Shown: in pieces, positions 61,501 to 64,000 of the stretch
Layout: every line of letters starts with the position of its first letter
Numbering within the stretch: the first letter of the stretch is position 1
Source: Hexactinellida sp. DTS-2022
Taxonomy: Eukaryota; Porifera; Hexactinellida
NCBI GenBank assembly: GCA_028753945.1
Contig: JAPNXP010000005.1
Coordinates: 620,001-684,000, forward strand
Direction: 5' to 3'
DNA: 64,000 nt
Program-made: the position numbers and the translations under genes
Notes under the pieces: generated by a model
The model's database searches: none
What the model was told of the DNA's origin: nothing
The model's input: the letters and a program-made list of their open reading frames with translations, nothing else

Positions 61501-63146
61501 ACATGTCCATAACAGACATGTCCATAACAGACATGTATATAACAGACATGTCTATAAACGATGAGGGAAATATCTTTTAAGGCGAACAAAGTTAAATTTC
61601 CTAGCCTATACAAATGCATTCAAATAACTCGGTTAATACTAACATATTTCGACGGTCCCCTGGAGTTCCTATTAACAAGCCTACTATATTTCTATACCTA
61701 TTACTAACCTGAATTGGCATAAGATTATCTGCATTATACTTATCAACAGAACTCCCGTGAGCTAACAAGCACTGCACCATCATGCCATGTCCCCATTTAG
61801 CGGCGCTATGCAAAGGAATATTCTCCCTCAAATTAGCTTCATTCGGACTAGCTCCATTATCCAACAAGGCCCCAGCACTTTCTATATGCCCGTTGGTAGC
61901 ACAGTAGTGGAGGGGAGTACACCCGTTAACGTCCCTAGCATTAATCTCCGCCCCGTGGTCTATGAGCAGCTTGACTATCTCTCTGTGGTTGTACTGGGCA
62001 GAGAGGTGTAGGGGGGTGTGTCTGTGTGCGTAGGTGCGGGTGTTAACGTCTGCGCCCTTCTTTATGAATAGTTTGGAGAGGGGGTAGTTGCCATGGAGAC
62101 ACGCCACGTGTAGGAATGTTTGACCTAAATTATAAGAAATAATCCAACTACTTAAACAAGAAATATACGTACAGTTACTACAGTAGACTCTCGTTAATAC
62201 GAATAAGGAAATATCGGTTAAGGAATACAAGGTTTAATTCCCCTAGCCTATACAATGCATGCAGGTGACTCCGGATAATACGAATTTCCGGATACTGTAA
62301 TACGAACATATTTCGACTGTCTCCTACTAAGTTGACTAATTCATTGAATAATAGCCAAGAAAGAATAATTCAGGATTATTCCTAATTTGTTCAATTAGTG
62401 AATCTTAAGTAGAAACTTGTATAAATTAATACATACATTACGTATATTATATTTATGTTACAGACTATCTGTCATTATCTATCAAGAATCAGAAAGGGAA
62501 AAATAAATTATAACTGTACAAGTTCACCAACCTTTTGTATAATTCAATGAATTAGTCAACTAAGGTCCCCTGGTGTTCTTATAAAGAGACTACTGTAACA
62601 GAACTATAACTAACCTGATTTCGACTGTATTCTAATACAGTCGAAATCGGGTTTTTTTGCCCCCCAAAATGCACGACAAAAGGAGGCAAAAAAACCCAAT
62701 AAGCAAAAAAACCCGATCGAAAACACATTAAGATATCACATTTTTGCACGACAAAAGGAGGCAAAAAAACCCGTGGCAAAAAACCCCGATTTCGACTGTA
62801 CATTATAAGAGTATGTATACAACAAACCTGATTTGGATGCCATAGCTACATTAAGCTGCGCCTCGCTTATCTGCTCAACAGTGCATTTACGGCATTTGCA
62901 CAGCGGATGGCACACCCCGTTATCCACAGAAGTGGACGCTATAAGAACGCTGCACTCCTCTCCCCATCCCAACATGTCTCGTACTACCTGCTCCTTGCCA
63001 GTGGAAATAGCATCGAATACTAACGTCATTTCGTTCTCAATCAAATGGTTCTTCCGTAGCTGTAGAACTGTGCTGGTTCTATACGCGTTGTTGGAGCGCC
63101 GGAAAGCCATGGGACTACAGGTGAAGGTGGAGGAGCGCTTTAGTAG
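58528..63146 (-). CDS. Ankyrin-repeat protein (5' end uncertain)
   Basis: Four minus-strand exons: 63146-62828, 62124-61709, 59412-59242, 58668-58528, phases 1, 0, 0. The first visible exon may continue from an upstream exon beyond the window (its acceptor TTTACACAG is good), or start at an internal ATG, 63108 (MAFRRSNN). It carries a Cys/His cluster, CHPLCKCRKC, of unknown role. Exon 2 encodes four ankyrin repeats (QTFLHVACLHGNYPLSKLFI, HTPLHLSAQYNHREIVKLLI, CTPLHYCATNGHIE, NIPLHSAAKWGHG) and part of a fifth. The last two exons are Ser/Thr-rich and probably disordered. I do not recognise an orthologue; a protein-interaction role is all the repeats support. Its third intron holds a 2.1-kb satellite. 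Confidence 0.82.
59036..59213. repeat. (TTTG)n microsatellite in ankyrin gene intron
   Basis: About 40 near-perfect TTTG units followed by TTAG units, ending 29 bp from the donor of exon 59412-59242. Confidence 0.95.
59469..61555. repeat. AGACATGTCTATAAC satellite array (15-bp unit)
   Basis: About 139 head-to-tail 15-bp units, with a C/T alternation (GTCTAT or GTCCAT) and rare variants. Because the unit is a multiple of three and lacks stops in three frames, 690-740 codon frames are open on both strands (MSITD, MSVID, VCYRH repeats); these are not genes. It lies in an intron of the ankyrin gene. Confidence 0.97.
62635..62799. mobile_element. MITE family G variant
   Basis: CAGTCGAAATCGGGTTTTTT start and GATTTCGACTG end at TA. 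The interior has two direct GCACGACAAAAGGAGGCAAA blocks. Confidence 0.75.
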
Positions 63147-63159
63147 CTGTGTAAACAAT

Positions 63160-63189
63160 AATAATAATAATAATAATAGTAATAATAAC

Positions 63190-63255
<66 letters not shown>
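63160..63255. repeat. (AAT)n microsatellite
   Basis: Near-perfect AAT run directly upstream of the acceptor of the first visible ankyrin exon. Confidence 0.95.
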
Positions 63256-63256
<1 letters not shown>

Positions 63257-64000
63257 TAATAATATAGTAATAATAATTAGTAGAAACCGGTTTTTCTAAC
63301 TGACTATTTATTCGAAATGTGTAAGAAGTTCCAATTTTGTTATATTTTCAATTGGTTTATTCTAACTATCGGGTTTTTCCTACTCTATTTCCATGCAAAG
63401 AATTGGGTAGAAAAAACCGGTTTCGACTGTAAAAATAATAATAATAATAATAATATACAGTAGAATCTGACTGAAATAGTGTTTGTAATAACCGAAATTT
63501 CGTATTAACAGTGAAGTTCAATGTATTTCAGTCCCCTTCAAAGCATTTGCAAAACAAATGATGTTGGTTAATACGAATTCCGCATAAGGCGAACATATTT
63601 GTATGGTCCCCTGGTATTCGTACTTACAGTACATATCTTATATATTAAATCACAATGATTTTTTGTTTGTTTGTTTGTTTGTTCAGAATTGATTGAGGAA
63701 CTGGTAAGAGCTACAGACTTGAAATTTGGCAGGGAGTTGGGAAATAGTGTATCTAGGAACAAGTTCTAATATCTAAGAAAAATATTCATATCTTCCCTCT
63801 CAAAAGGTGACAAAACTATCAGCTGTTAAGTATGCATTATAGAAAGCCTAACTGAGACTGCAATTTAATTGGCTGAAAAATAAACACAAATAATTCTGGG
63901 TCAATCCATTTAATTAACTAATAAATTTTACCCTATAAGTTAGTACTTTAATAGTCTCATTAATCGCATAAATAGTCTATTTAGTAAAAGTTAAACTAAA
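63256..64000. other. Right edge, no exon recognised
   Basis: Holds a family G MITE (63277-63430), a short AAT run, a family A-like element (about 63462-63635), a (TTTG)4 run and AT-rich DNA. It is probably an intron or the 5' flank of the ankyrin gene. Confidence 0.5.

Noticed and set aside
59409-61619. Open frames of 690-740 codons on both strands (MSITD, MSVID, VCYRH repeats)
   Set aside because: They are created by a 15-bp satellite that happens to lack stops; there is no non-repeat coding sequence and the array is in an intron.
63160-63267. Poly-Asn or poly-Leu coding extension of the ankyrin gene
   Set aside because: The AAT run lies upstream of a good acceptor (TTTACACAG), so it is intronic or upstream sequence.

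Overview
This window is AT-rich nuclear DNA from an invertebrate animal. The genes have many short exons with GT-AG introns. The proteins recognised include a CCDC42/CFAP73 ciliary coiled-coil protein, a BORCS6-like lysosome-positioning subunit, a USP31/USP43-type deubiquitinase, U2AF65 and TAF9. Several coiled-coil/NHL proteins and very dense MITE-type DNA transposons fit an early-branching animal such as a sponge or cnidarian-grade lineage. I cannot name the species. I see no bacterial features, CRISPR array, rRNA or tRNA gene.

Layout: a plus-strand gene that enters from the left edge (PH domain plus two C-terminal WW domains, to 7419) faces a run of nine consecutive minus-strand genes. Read from low to high coordinate these are CKS1/2 (8216-10324), USP31/43-like (10835-24917), TAF9 (25580-26558), CCDC42/CFAP73 (27167-30451), U2AF2 (30916 to about 45798), ETFB (46447-47603), ABCD3/PMP70 (48397-55965), PTDSS2-like phosphatidylserine synthase (56831-58105) and an ankyrin-repeat protein that runs toward the right edge (58528-63146). 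Intergenic gaps on this strand are only about 0.4-0.9 kb. I rebuilt exon-intron structures by hand. Splice phases close exactly in every gene, and predicted lengths match the families (CKS 88 aa, ETFB 254 aa, ABCD3 659 aa).

Four further genes lie inside introns of these hosts. A two-exon BORCS6-like gene (42788-44122, plus) sits inside the proposed first long U2AF2 intron. Three single-exon coiled-coil/NHL-repeat genes (13970-15187 plus, 21075-22301 minus, 52372-53607 plus) sit in two USP introns and one ABCD3 intron. The three share N-terminal and C-terminal landmarks and lack RING and B-box domains, so they look like a dispersed retrogene-like family.

The non-coding DNA is unusually structured. 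At least seven MITE families inserted at TA share a gap-free alignable terminus: CAGT-type start, an AT-rich palindromic core, and a GGGAC motif at nucleotide 29-31 of one end only. Nested insertions show exact TA duplications. Three long intronic satellites (1.7, 1.4 and 2.1 kb; 15-16 bp units) are unrelated overall but are all built on a CATG-centred palindrome; two of them read as perfect p53-type half-sites. All nine clearly recognised non-NHL genes with a visible start have a splice-acceptor-like YAG 0-6 nt before the start codon. Together with the one-strand gene run this suggests spliced-leader trans-splicing or systematic 5' UTR introns.
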